From positions 1 to 23,942 of the IMG/VR virus record IMGVR_UViG_3300034198_025876: a stretch of DNA of 23,942 nucleotides; one strand, written 5' to 3'. This stretch comes from a virus. Shown piece after piece: positions 1 to 6,752 of the stretch. The stretch's first letter is position 1, and every line of letters begins with the position of its first letter. A program made the position numbers and the translations under genes. Below the pieces are notes generated by a model. It was given only the letters and a program-made list of their open reading frames with translations, made no database searches and was not told where the DNA came from.

Positions 1-1
1 A

Positions 2-85
2 TTAGCATTTGGTTGTTTAGGTTTATCATCTGTTGATAAATTTACAGCTATCAAAAAACAAGATGAAATAGGGCCTACCCAATAA
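2..85 (+). CDS. 3' end of an unidentified gene (partial)
   Basis: The window opens inside a reading frame that stays open from base 2 to a TAA at 83-85; the other two plus-strand frames hit stops within the first 36 bases. The 27 visible residues end in KKQDEIGPTQ and begin with a short hydrophobic Gly/Cys/Leu stretch. Nothing in this fragment identifies a family. It is on the same strand as all its neighbours, which fits the tail end of a gene upstream of the window. A chance open frame of this length is possible in such AT-rich DNA. Confidence 0.4.
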   Translation, partial: LAFGCLGLSSVDKFTAIKKQDEIGPTQ

Positions 86-138
86 ATCACTTATTTGGTT
101 TTTAAAATATTTTATTATATATTAAATATAATAATGAT

Positions 139-561
139 ATGGAAATAAATGTAGATAAAATATTTTCAGCATTTGATGATGAAAACGTTGAAGATTTAAA
201 GGTAGAGTTTTTAAACGATTATTTACGTAAAAATATACGTTGTTATAATAATTATATTTTAAATTTTGATGATATAAGAATTCATTTAAATATATCTATT
301 AAAATATTAAATCCTGAAAGTAATATATCTTTTGATAAAGAAAATCAAAAATTTATTTTTTATATGAGATCATTTAATCATTTAAAAAAAATTGATGAAT
401 TATTTAATATAAAATCAAGAGATAAAAATATATTGAACTCATTTCTTAATCCAGAATTTTTTCAAGCTAGTAAATTATTATTAGAATATTTTGAAAAACA
501 AGAATTATATGAAAATTGTTATATAATCAAAACATATTTAGATCTAGAAAAACTTTCTTAA
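139..561 (+). CDS. Hypothetical protein, 140 aa
   Basis: I do not recognise this protein. It is acidic and Asn/Ile/Lys-rich with no transmembrane segment, signal peptide or metal-binding motif. The C-terminal third (about residues 95-138) looks helical and contains regularly spaced Leu/Tyr residues. The ATG at 139 is chosen because the 53 bases before it are noncoding and very AT-rich. No Shine-Dalgarno sequence precedes it, as for other genes here. It stands apart from the gene cluster that starts at 701, with a 139-base gap, so it may belong to a different transcript. Its codon use matches its neighbours, so the gene is probably real. Confidence 0.7.
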   Translation: MEINVDKIFSAFDDENVEDLKVEFLNDYLRKNIRCYNNYILNFDDIRIHLNISIKILNPESNISFDKENQKFIFYMRSFNHLKKIDELFNIKSRDKNILNSFLNPEFFQASKLLLEYFEKQELYENCYIIKTYLDLEKLS

Positions 562-700
562 AATAAAACTTGGTTATATGAAATGCTGTTTGTATATTTC
601 AACCACGGGTTTTGGGGATTGAAGTAGGATATGAAGATGAAGATGAAGATGAATAGGATATAAAGATGAGAAACAGAATTAACATAAATAAATAATACAT
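562..700 (+). other. Noncoding gap with possible RNA fold and GAAGAT repeat
   Basis: No open frame of meaningful length crosses this gap. Bases 566-612 can fold into a broken stem: AAAC (566-569) with GTTT (609-612), GGTT (572-575) with AACC (601-604), and GAAAT (580-584) with ATTTC (596-600) around an 11-base loop. There is no T-run after it, so it is not a standard terminator, and it lacks tRNA landmarks. Three exact GAAGAT units follow at 633-650, flanked by two copies of TAGGATAT (625-632 and 654-661). Function unknown; it may be a 5' leader or regulatory region for the cluster that starts at 701. Confidence 0.3.
683..690 (+). promoter_or_regulatory. Possible late-promoter-like element CATAAATA
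   Basis: CATAAATA matches the NATAAATA form of the T4-type late promoter and ends 10 bases before the ATG at 701, in a noncoding gap where a promoter for the 701-3044 cluster would be expected. The match is short and the DNA is very AT-rich, so chance is a serious alternative. Confidence 0.25.
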
Positions 701-883
701 ATGAAAAACAAAGAATACGCATTTCAAAAACTTAGAAAATTAGAGGGAATACTTAAAACCATCAGCGTAATGATGACGCGCCCTACTACAATAGAAAAAA
801 TTCAAGATAAAATTAAAGAATCAGAATCTATCTTAGAAGATCTTACATCAGTTATTGATAGAGAACCTAATGAATTTAATTAA
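701..883 (+). CDS. Small coiled-coil protein, 60 aa
   Basis: This small protein is almost wholly helical, with charged heptad-like patterns at about residues 5-22 and 30-55 (KIQDKIKESESILEDLTSV). It has no membrane segment or known catalytic motif. The likely role is an oligomerising accessory protein, but I cannot assign a function. It opens a compact cluster: the next gene's preferred ATG (885) begins one base after its stop, giving a TAATATG junction. The same junction occurs at 3042-3048, which supports both boundaries. Confidence 0.65.
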   Translation: MKNKEYAFQKLRKLEGILKTISVMMTRPTTIEKIQDKIKESESILEDLTSVIDREPNEFN

Positions 884-884
884 T

Positions 885-1664
885 ATGGAATTAACAGCAG
901 AACAAATCCAACAAAATTGGATAGACTTAGAAGAAACAATCAAATTATATATATCAGAACCAAGACGTTCTAAATTATTAACTTTCTATTCTAAATATTC
1001 AGAACGTCTTATCATGATGCCTGCAGCTCATAAGAAAGAATATCATAATGCATTTCCCGGTGGATATATAGATCATGTATTACGTGTTATAGATTGTGCT
1101 CTTAAATTAAATGATGTTTGGGTTTCTATGGGAGTTGATTCTTCTACATATACTAAAGAAGAATTAGTATTTTCAGCATTAAATCATGATTTAGGAAAAA
1201 TGGGAGATGAAGAAAACGAATCCTATATTCCTCAAACAGATCAATGGAGAAAAGAAAAATTAGGAGAAGATTATATGTTTAATACTAAAGTACAATTTGC
1301 ATCTGTTCCAGATAGAGGATTATATTTACTTCAATCTCATGATATTAAATATACATTTAATGAAATGATTACTATTCAAACCCACGATGGATTATATGAT
1401 GAAGCTAATAAGAAATACCTATGTACTTTTATGCCAGAACAAAAATTAAGAACATCATTACCTTATATAATTCATCAAGCCGATCTAATGGCTGCTCGAA
1501 TTGAATTTGAAAAAGAATGGTTACCTAAACTTAATAATAATCAATCTAAAAATTTTAATATATCTAAATCTCCAAAAATTGAAGGGAAAAAAGTAGCTAC
1601 CAAAACAAAAGCATTAAATAGTATTAAATCAGAAGGACTTAAAAATTTATTAAATAATATATGA
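885..1664 (+). CDS. HD-domain phosphohydrolase
   Basis: Predicted metal-dependent phosphohydrolase of the HD superfamily, 259 aa from the ATG at 885. Numbered from that start, the metal-binding set is visible: H64 in GGYIDHVLRV, the H101-D102 pair in LNHDLGK, and D200 in IHQADLMAA near the end of the domain. This order (H...HD...D) is the family hallmark. Members cut phosphomonoester or phosphodiester bonds in nucleotides or RNA; the sequence does not show which substrate applies. Closest in feel are HD proteins of T4-like marine phages and the YhaM-like exonuclease fold. The frame also stays open upstream (TTG at 855, ATG at 870), but those overlap the previous gene; 885 gives a clean TAATATG junction. 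The stop overlaps the next start (ATGA). The C-terminal 45 residues are Lys/Asn-rich and probably disordered. Confidence 0.85.
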   Translation: MELTAEQIQQNWIDLEETIKLYISEPRRSKLLTFYSKYSERLIMMPAAHKKEYHNAFPGGYIDHVLRVIDCALKLNDVWVSMGVDSSTYTKEELVFSALNHDLGKMGDEENESYIPQTDQWRKEKLGEDYMFNTKVQFASVPDRGLYLLQSHDIKYTFNEMITIQTHDGLYDEANKKYLCTFMPEQKLRTSLPYIIHQADLMAARIEFEKEWLPKLNNNQSKNFNISKSPKIEGKKVATKTKALNSIKSEGLKNLLNNI

Positions 1665-1930
1665 TTATCATAATTGCCCTATTAAGTAGTATACTAATAC
1701 TTAGTATATATGCTTGTTATAATTTGATGAGAAAAAATGAAAAATTAGAAGAAATAGTTATTTCACAAAAAGATTATACAACTAAACTTTCAAATCAAAT
1801 TGAAATAATGGATAAAAAAATTAAAGTTATAGATTCTAGAGGAACATTTACATCAGATGATGAAATAGGGTGGTTTTTTAAAGAAATTAAATCTTTACAA
1901 GAACAATTAAATCAATTTAAATTAAGATAA
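1661..1930 (+). CDS. Membrane-anchored coiled-coil protein, 89 aa
   Basis: The N-terminus is one hydrophobic helix (residues 1-18, MIIIIALLSSILILSIYA), followed at once by basic residues and a long charged helix to the C-terminus. This predicts a bitopic inner-membrane protein with a mostly cytoplasmic coiled coil, since positive charges follow the membrane segment. It resembles small membrane proteins beside late-gene regulators in related phages, but its role is unknown. A single-span spanin or holin accessory is possible; however, no lysis gene is visible nearby and the second member of a spanin pair is absent. The start overlaps the HD gene stop (ATGA) and the stop overlaps the next start (TAATG), so translation is probably coupled. 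Confidence 0.7.
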   Translation: MIIIIALLSSILILSIYACYNLMRKNEKLEEIVISQKDYTTKLSNQIEIMDKKIKVIDSRGTFTSDDEIGWFFKEIKSLQEQLNQFKLR

Positions 1931-2703
1931 TGGGGAGAAAGAAAAAAAATAAAAATTACTTCACTGAAGAAACAGAAGAAGCTATATTATTATATAATAG
2001 TAGTATTAATGATTATGAATTTAGGGATAGATTATATAATGAAAAAATACATTATGCTTTTTTAAAGTTAACAGAAAATATTATTCATACATTTAAATTT
2101 TATCACACAGAAGTAAATGATTTAAAAGATTTACAATATGAAGTAATTTCATTTCTTTTAAGTAAATTACATTTATATAGTCAAGAAAAAGGAAAAGCAT
2201 ACTCATATTTTGGAACTATAGCCAAAAGATATCTTATTCTTTCAAATAAAAAAAATTACAAGAAAAAATTAGAATTAATTTCTTTAGAAGATACAGATTT
2301 TGATGATGATATTAGTGATGATAATCTATTAAATCCCAATACTTTTTTAACACCAGAAGAATTTATTGAAGAACCATCATATATAAATGATATCTCAGGT
2401 CCTAAAACTAAATATGATGATTTATCTGATTTTATAGATATATATATTGAATATTGTACTAATAATTTATATGTTTTATTTCCTAAAGAAAATGATGCTA
2501 AAATAGCTGATGCTGTATTAGAAATTTTTAGGAAAAGAGATAATATAAATATTTTCAATAAAAAAGCACTTTACATTTATATTAAAGAAATGATTGATGC
2601 TAAAACCCCAAAAATAACCAAAATATCCGATAAGTTATATAATTTATTTAAAATTAAATATCTTTTTTACATAGAAAATGGATATTTTAATATTTATAAA
2701 TAA
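1930..2703 (+). CDS. Late sigma factor, T4 gp55-like (candidate)
   Basis: Candidate RNA polymerase sigma factor for late transcription, 257 aa, acting with host core polymerase. After a basic N-terminus (GRKKKNKN), residues 38-110 resemble sigma region 2: helices of alternating hydrophobic residues, then the block KGKAYSYFGTIAKRYLI. A similar Tyr/Phe-rich segment followed by a Lys-rich helix occurs in T4 gp55 and its phage relatives. An acidic stretch follows (EDTDFDDDISDD). There is no clear region 4, as is usual for gp55. In T4, gp55 recognises a promoter reduced to TATAAATA, and TATAAATA-like elements precede several genes here, which supports the call. T4 gp55 is about 185 aa; the extra C-terminal 100 residues are unexplained. 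The assignment is by pattern, not alignment. Both ends form TAATG overlaps. Confidence 0.55.
   Translation: MGRKKKNKNYFTEETEEAILLYNSSINDYEFRDRLYNEKIHYAFLKLTENIIHTFKFYHTEVNDLKDLQYEVISFLLSKLHLYSQEKGKAYSYFGTIAKRYLILSNKKNYKKKLELISLEDTDFDDDISDDNLLNPNTFLTPEEFIEEPSYINDISGPKTKYDDLSDFIDIYIEYCTNNLYVLFPKENDAKIADAVLEIFRKRDNINIFNKKALYIYIKEMIDAKTPKITKISDKLYNLFKIKYLFYIENGYFNIYK
2690..2702 (+). promoter_or_regulatory. Promoter-like ATATTTATAA/TATAAATA before 2703
   Basis: ATATTTATAA (2690-2699) runs into a full TATAAATA (2695-2702), an exact match to the T4 late promoter consensus. It lies inside the end of the sigma-like gene and touches the next ATG, so an RNA starting downstream would begin within that gene. 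It may instead be chance or a translation element. Confidence 0.25.
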
Positions 2704-3044
2704 TGAGCGCATTAGATGAAACTATATTTGGAAAAAAAACATTTTCTTCTATATTAGAAGAAATATATGATAACCAAAAGAAAAAAGAAAAACAAATTTC
2801 TACTTTAATATCAGAATTAAAACCTCTAATAAGTGATATTGGTGATGCAACTTTAATTGTTCCATTGATAAAAGAATATATGGAAATAGGTGTAAAAAAT
2901 GATGAACAATTAATTAAAATGGCTACTATTATTCAAAGAATCCTACAAAAATCATCAGGAGATGATAATAGTATGATATTAAGTGAGGCTGAAAAGCAAC
3001 AATTATTGAAAGAAATAGATAATATCTCTCAAAAAGAAAAATAA
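2703..3044 (+). CDS. Hypothetical helical protein, 113 aa
   Basis: The protein is short, soluble and largely helical: residues 15-50 form a charged coiled-coil-like segment (EIYDNQKKKEKQIS) and residues 85-113 form another. No catalytic motif is visible. It sits between the late sigma-like gene and the baseplate spike-like gene, joined by TAATG at its start and a TAATATG junction at its end. Position suggests a baseplate assembly or tail-completion helper, but I cannot name a T4 counterpart. Confidence 0.7.
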   Translation: MSALDETIFGKKTFSSILEEIYDNQKKKEKQISTLISELKPLISDIGDATLIVPLIKEYMEIGVKNDEQLIKMATIIQRILQKSSGDDNSMILSEAEKQQLLKEIDNISQKEK

Positions 3045-3045
3045 T

Positions 3046-4329
3046 ATGAGTACAGGTATTAAATTTGGATCAGATGCTAATACATCTAATTTATTCTCAT
3101 TTTTACATAAGCATAAATTAAAAACTAAACTTAAATTAGTAAGAACAAGAGCTATTATACTTAATGAAAATAGTTGTCCTAATATTTGGAAAGAATATGG
3201 AGAATACGCTTCTATAGGTAGTATAATATTTGAACTCCCAGAATTCCCAATTCCATCAGAAACATCAATCTCAAGCCCTAAATTTGATATATCAAATATA
3301 AAAGTAGCTAAACCTATATTTCCTAACATAAAACACTATCCATTAATAAATGAATTAGTATATATTATAGAATTAGCAGGTTTAAATATTAATATTGATC
3401 CTGATGATACTGATTACTATTATTTCCCCCCATTAAATATATATAATAACAACCATCATAATGCTTTACCTAATGAGGCTTTTGGTAATTCATTACCTCT
3501 ATCACAAGAAAAAGATTACCAACAAGTTGAAGGGGGGAGTGTTCAAAAAGTAACAGATAAAAATATAGATATTTATTTAGGAAAAACATTTCAAGAAAAA
3601 TTTAATATCCAACCACTCCAACCATATGAAGGAGATATATTATATGAGGGAAGATGGGGACAAGCCCTACGATTTGGATCAACAATAATAAATTCAGATT
3701 CACCTTGGTCAGAATTACCATCATCAGGTGATCCTATAACTATATTAAGTAATGGAATATATAATAATGGAAAAGATCCTTGGATTCCAACACTTGAAGA
3801 TATAAATAAAACTCCATCTAGTATATGGTTAAGTACAACTCAAAAATTACCTATATTAGTATCAAGTACATTATATAAATCCTATAAACCTATTAATTCT
3901 CCATTAAAACCAGAATTATATAATGGAGGAGAACAAATAATCATCAATTCAGGTAGAGTAATTATTAACTCTAAAACAGACCACACTTTAATTTCATCAA
4001 AAAAATCAGTAGGATTAAATTCTGATAATAGTGTTAATATAGATGCTAGAGATGAAACCTCAATAAGTTCTCCCTCAATTATTTTAGGGAATGGTGATAG
4101 AAAAAAAGCAGAACCTTTATTAAAAGGAGATATAACGCATGATGTATTAGTTGATATAATAGAAGCATTACTAGAAATAACTAGTGAATTATCAGTACTC
4201 TCAGGACAACCTATAGATGTACCATTTTTAAATCTAAATGTTACAGCTGATAATATTAATAGAAATTTATATAATATGTTATCAACAAAATTAACTAAAA
4301 TAAGATCAAATATTAGTAAAACTGAATAA
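3046..4329 (+). CDS. Baseplate hub/spike protein, gp5-like (candidate)
   Basis: Likely a virion protein at the centre of the baseplate. The N-terminus (about residues 30-65) reads like a small beta-barrel (TRAIILNENSCPNIW...IGSIIFELP), as in the OB-fold of gp5/gpV spike proteins. Residues 196-213 contain GDILYEGRWGQALRFGS, a beta-rich block typical of this group. Residues 296-349 are short repeated beta strands with Ile/Val alternating with Asn/Ser/Asp (IIINSGRVIINSK, SVNIDARDETSISSPS), as expected for a beta-helical spike. A helical end follows (HDVLVDIIEALLEI). There is no lysozyme domain like that of T4 gp5. Context supports the role: it starts the block that leads to gp25 and gp6. The stop overlaps the next ATG (TAATG). 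Function is inferred from pattern and context. Confidence 0.6.
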   Translation: MSTGIKFGSDANTSNLFSFLHKHKLKTKLKLVRTRAIILNENSCPNIWKEYGEYASIGSIIFELPEFPIPSETSISSPKFDISNIKVAKPIFPNIKHYPLINELVYIIELAGLNINIDPDDTDYYYFPPLNIYNNNHHNALPNEAFGNSLPLSQEKDYQQVEGGSVQKVTDKNIDIYLGKTFQEKFNIQPLQPYEGDILYEGRWGQALRFGSTIINSDSPWSELPSSGDPITILSNGIYNNGKDPWIPTLEDINKTPSSIWLSTTQKLPILVSSTLYKSYKPINSPLKPELYNGGEQIIINSGRVIINSKTDHTLISSKKSVGLNSDNSVNIDARDETSISSPSIILGNGDRKKAEPLLKGDITHDVLVDIIEALLEITSELSVLSGQPIDVPFLNLNVTADNINRNLYNMLSTKLTKIRSNISKTE

Positions 4330-5945
4330 TGGCTATTGATAGTAATAATATTATAAATCAAATATCAGGTTCAACTCAAAAAGTTCAAGAATCTGTTGAT
4401 AATACTATTAATTCTTTTATTGAAAGATCTAATAATACTCAAGAACAAATAAATAAATATACTGATTTATTAGCTAAAAATCAAAAAATATTAGATGATG
4501 CTCTTTTAATAAGGAACTTATATCGAAAATATAAGGAAGATCAAGAAAAAGATAAAATTAATAAAATCCAAAAGAAAAAACGTAAATTACCAAAGGGAAT
4601 TGGAGGAATTATTTTATCATTATTAAAGCAATCTTCAACAGTTAATGATAGATTTAATAAAAGTTTAGAAACTATATTAAACCAATTATCAGAATCTTGT
4701 CCCTCTGAAGAAGTTTTAAAAAAACTTATCAAAGAAAAAAATAATTTATCTAATGCTTTAAATCAAACATTACCTTATTTACAACAAGCAGAAAAAGTAG
4801 GTAATACTCTTACACCAGTTTTAACAGCATTAAGGATAATAATTCAAATATTAAAAAATTTACCACTACCAACAGCAGTACCCCCAGGAGTGGGAATTCC
4901 AGTTAATGTAATAAATAAATTTTCAGATATACTTGTAAAATCAGATAAAAAAATTGATAAAACTAGTGCTATAATTAATCAAATAACATCAGCAATATCT
5001 ATTATAAAATCATTAATAGAAGAAACTTTACAAACAATTACAGTATTAGATAGTTTATTAGAGGTTTGTTTTCAACAAATAACTCAAAATATGTCTGAAG
5101 AAGAAAAAAATAAATTTAAAAATGAAATAACACCAGACGATAATATATTTATATTCCCAGGATTATATAAAGAATTTATTTATGATAAAGAATATGTAAA
5201 TGTAACTTCTGCACTTACCGGATTAGAAAATAATATGATTAGATTATATGCTAATAAATCAACATCTAATGGTAATATACGATTAGAAGGTAATTTATTT
5301 TTTACACCAAATAATCTACAATTAATTAATGATATTAAAATAGTAATTGATAACTATTTAAACCCAAAAACAGTAACAACAACAGGTAATTATAGAGGGT
5401 TTACTTATAATATTGAAACTAATAAAAATAATAAACTTCAAATACCACAAAGAAGAGCAATAGGAATAAAAAATAATATTAAATTATCAACAGAATATTC
5501 ATTTACCCCAAATACTCAAATTCTAATAGAGGAATTAAAATTTATAATAGATAATTATTTAGATAAAAATATAACCACAAATGTTGTGGATTATTTAAAT
5601 AATATCCCCACAATCCAAGAACCTAATTTAGAAGAAATTTTTTCATCCCAAATATCTGATATCACAACCTCAGCATATAAATACGTTGATTATAATATAA
5701 TAGATAGTTATTATAATGATATAAAAATTAAATTAAATAATGGAACCTTATCCATGAATGAAAAAATATTTAATGAATTAAAAAATTATGAATATGTAAT
5801 AAAATATTTTAATGAAAACGGAACAGAAAAAACCCAACGAATAACATTTAATAATTTTTCATTTAAAATCAAAGCAATTAAAGATTCTATAGATAAAAAT
5901 ACTATAAAAACCACTACATCAATAACAATAGTTAAAGAATACTAA
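4329..5945 (+). CDS. Tail/baseplate protein with long coiled coils, 538 aa
   Basis: Unrecognised structural protein. Residues 1-75 and about 95-165 are Gln/Asn/Lys-rich helices with coiled-coil character. A hydrophobic, Pro-rich loop follows at about residues 178-195 (LPLPTAVPPGVGIPVNVI), then another long helical segment to about 265. The C-terminal half is beta-rich and holds two similar blocks about 66 residues apart, at roughly 321-345 (FFTPNNLQLINDIKIVIDNYL) and 387-413 (SFTPNTQILIEELKFIIDNYLD), so it probably contains a duplicated domain. Its place between the spike-like protein and gp25 suggests a baseplate or tail-tip component. At 538 residues and in this position it is unlikely to be the tape measure. 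It is coupled to the gene before it by TAATG; a 20-base gap follows. Confidence 0.65.
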   Translation: MAIDSNNIINQISGSTQKVQESVDNTINSFIERSNNTQEQINKYTDLLAKNQKILDDALLIRNLYRKYKEDQEKDKINKIQKKKRKLPKGIGGIILSLLKQSSTVNDRFNKSLETILNQLSESCPSEEVLKKLIKEKNNLSNALNQTLPYLQQAEKVGNTLTPVLTALRIIIQILKNLPLPTAVPPGVGIPVNVINKFSDILVKSDKKIDKTSAIINQITSAISIIKSLIEETLQTITVLDSLLEVCFQQITQNMSEEEKNKFKNEITPDDNIFIFPGLYKEFIYDKEYVNVTSALTGLENNMIRLYANKSTSNGNIRLEGNLFFTPNNLQLINDIKIVIDNYLNPKTVTTTGNYRGFTYNIETNKNNKLQIPQRRAIGIKNNIKLSTEYSFTPNTQILIEELKFIIDNYLDKNITTNVVDYLNNIPTIQEPNLEEIFSSQISDITTSAYKYVDYNIIDSYYNDIKIKLNNGTLSMNEKIFNELKNYEYVIKYFNENGTEKTQRITFNNFSFKIKAIKDSIDKNTIKTTTSITIVKEY

Positions 5946-5946
5946 A

Positions 5947-5961
5947 CATAAATATTTATAA
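5947..5961 (+). promoter_or_regulatory. Late-promoter-like element before 5966
   Basis: CATAAATA (5947-5954) overlaps ATATTTATAA (5952-5961) in the 20-base gap before the ATG at 5966. Both words recur before other starts in the window. The distance to the start codon (4 bases) is shorter than at 8621, 15392, 18565 and 20626 (12-15 bases), so this copy could serve translation or a transcript that starts inside the coding region. Confidence 0.3.
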
Positions 5962-5965
5962 AAAA

Positions 5966-6319
5966 ATGACAACAACAAGTAAACTCAAATCAATAATTAA
6001 AGATTCAGTACGTGAAGTATTTCAAGAAGAAATTAAATCAATTTTAATAGAAGCATTAAAAACACCAGAAAGCAAAAAAGATATAAAAGAAAATATTGAT
6101 TATTCTAAAAATTTGTTAGATAAAAAACAAATGTATAAAAGTATTTTAAATGAAATGGGTCAAGGTAATGATACTTTTTCATTTAATTCTTCTGATGTAT
6201 CTAAAATGTCTAATCAATCTCAATACAACCCTCCCCCCGTTAATACCCTTGGAGAAGGAACTAGATTACCTGACGGGGAAGTAGGATTAGATCAAATTAT
6301 GGGTTTATTAAATAAATAA
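5966..6319 (+). CDS. Small virion-type protein with helical leader, 117 aa
   Basis: The N-terminus is an amphipathic helix (SKLKSIIKDSVREVFQEE), closely like the leader of the 88-aa protein at 18587. It is followed by L27-I28-E29|A30, a match to the T4 prohead protease recognition rule (Leu/Ile-x-Glu before Ala/Gly/Ser). The middle is charged and helical; the C-terminal part is Pro/Gly/Asn-rich and looks disordered (YNPPPVNTLGEGTRLPDG), ending in a short hydrophobic tail. Such leaders occur in small proteins of marine T4-like phages; in T4 itself they target internal proteins into the capsid. Lying just before gp25, it could equally be a baseplate accessory. Function unknown. Six bases separate it from the gp25 gene. 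Confidence 0.65.
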   Translation: MTTTSKLKSIIKDSVREVFQEEIKSILIEALKTPESKKDIKENIDYSKNLLDKKQMYKSILNEMGQGNDTFSFNSSDVSKMSNQSQYNPPPVNTLGEGTRLPDGEVGLDQIMGLLNK

Positions 6320-6324
6320 TTAAA

Positions 6325-6738
6325 ATGGCTATAATTTTAAAAAATAAATTTGTATTAGATAATTATTCTAATTCTAAACAAATTGGATTTAAATTTCCAT
6401 TAAATGCTCCTGCTGTATTTAACCCAACATATGATGTAAAAGATCAATTAAATGCTAATATAACTAATTTTTTAATGACTAATCAAAATGAAAGAGTATT
6501 TAATACTAAATTTGGATTACCATTAAGAAAATATGTTTTTGAAGCTATGACAGATCAAAATTTTGAAACTTTAAAAATGTTCTTAAAATCTAGTGTATCA
6601 AGAGCTTTTCCTAATATCCAAATTTATAAAATAGATTTTCTCCAATCCCAAACTAAAGAAAATGTTTTAATGATTGATATGTATTATAACATTCTAAACT
6701 TCGGCTCCAATTCAGTTAAAATAGTTTTACAAAACTAA
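6325..6738 (+). CDS. 25: Baseplate wedge protein gp25-like
   Basis: Baseplate wedge subunit of the GPW/gp25 family, 137 aa (T4 gp25 is 132 aa). The family signature is visible: NERVFNTKFG (residues 55-64), then LPLRKYVFEAM (65-75), matching the E-R...P-x-F-G...VFE core. C-terminal strands follow (RAFPNIQIYKIDFL, NVLMIDMYYNI). Family members resemble a lysozyme fold, but their established role in contractile tails is structural: joining gp6 and the sheath initiator at the inner baseplate. It sits directly before gp6, as in T4. The ATG is preceded by AATTAAA with no Shine-Dalgarno sequence. This is one of the two most secure calls in the window. Confidence 0.92.
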   Translation: MAIILKNKFVLDNYSNSKQIGFKFPLNAPAVFNPTYDVKDQLNANITNFLMTNQNERVFNTKFGLPLRKYVFEAMTDQNFETLKMFLKSSVSRAFPNIQIYKIDFLQSQTKENVLMIDMYYNILNFGSNSVKIVLQN

Positions 6739-6742
6739 TACT

Positions 6743-6750
6743 TATAAAAT
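6743..6750 (+). promoter_or_regulatory. Possible promoter-like TATAAAAT before gp6
   Basis: TATAAAAT lies in the 14-base gap between gp25 and gp6, ending 2 bases before the ATG at 6753. It resembles the TATAA core of the other candidates but lacks the ATATTT part. Weak. Confidence 0.15.
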
Positions 6751-6752
6751 AA

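Noticed and set aside
566-640. tRNA gene
   Set aside because: The fold lacks an anticodon arm, a GTTCRA T-loop and a 7-bp acceptor stem.
625-661. Short repeats as a CRISPR array
   Set aside because: Units are six bases without spacers. It is a simple-sequence repeat.
855-884. Upstream TTG (855) and ATG (870) starts for the HD gene
   Set aside because: Both overlap the 60-aa gene; the ATG at 885 gives a TAATATG junction identical to that at 3042-3048.
2256-2558. Minus-strand open frame of 100 codons
   Set aside because: It lies opposite the sigma-like gene, has hydrophobic low-complexity content typical of antisense AT-rich DNA and shows no motif.
3003-4361. Minus-strand open frames (3003-3329 and 3882-4361)
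   Set aside because: They are antisense to the spike-like gene and its junctions. Composition follows the sense codons and no neighbour lies on that strand.
4329-5945. Tape measure protein
   Set aside because: It is short for a contractile tail, lacks the long uninterrupted helical repeats and lies within the baseplate block.
6325-6738. gp25 as an active lysozyme
   Set aside because: The family is only lysozyme-like in fold. In contractile tails it is a structural wedge protein and no catalytic set is evident.
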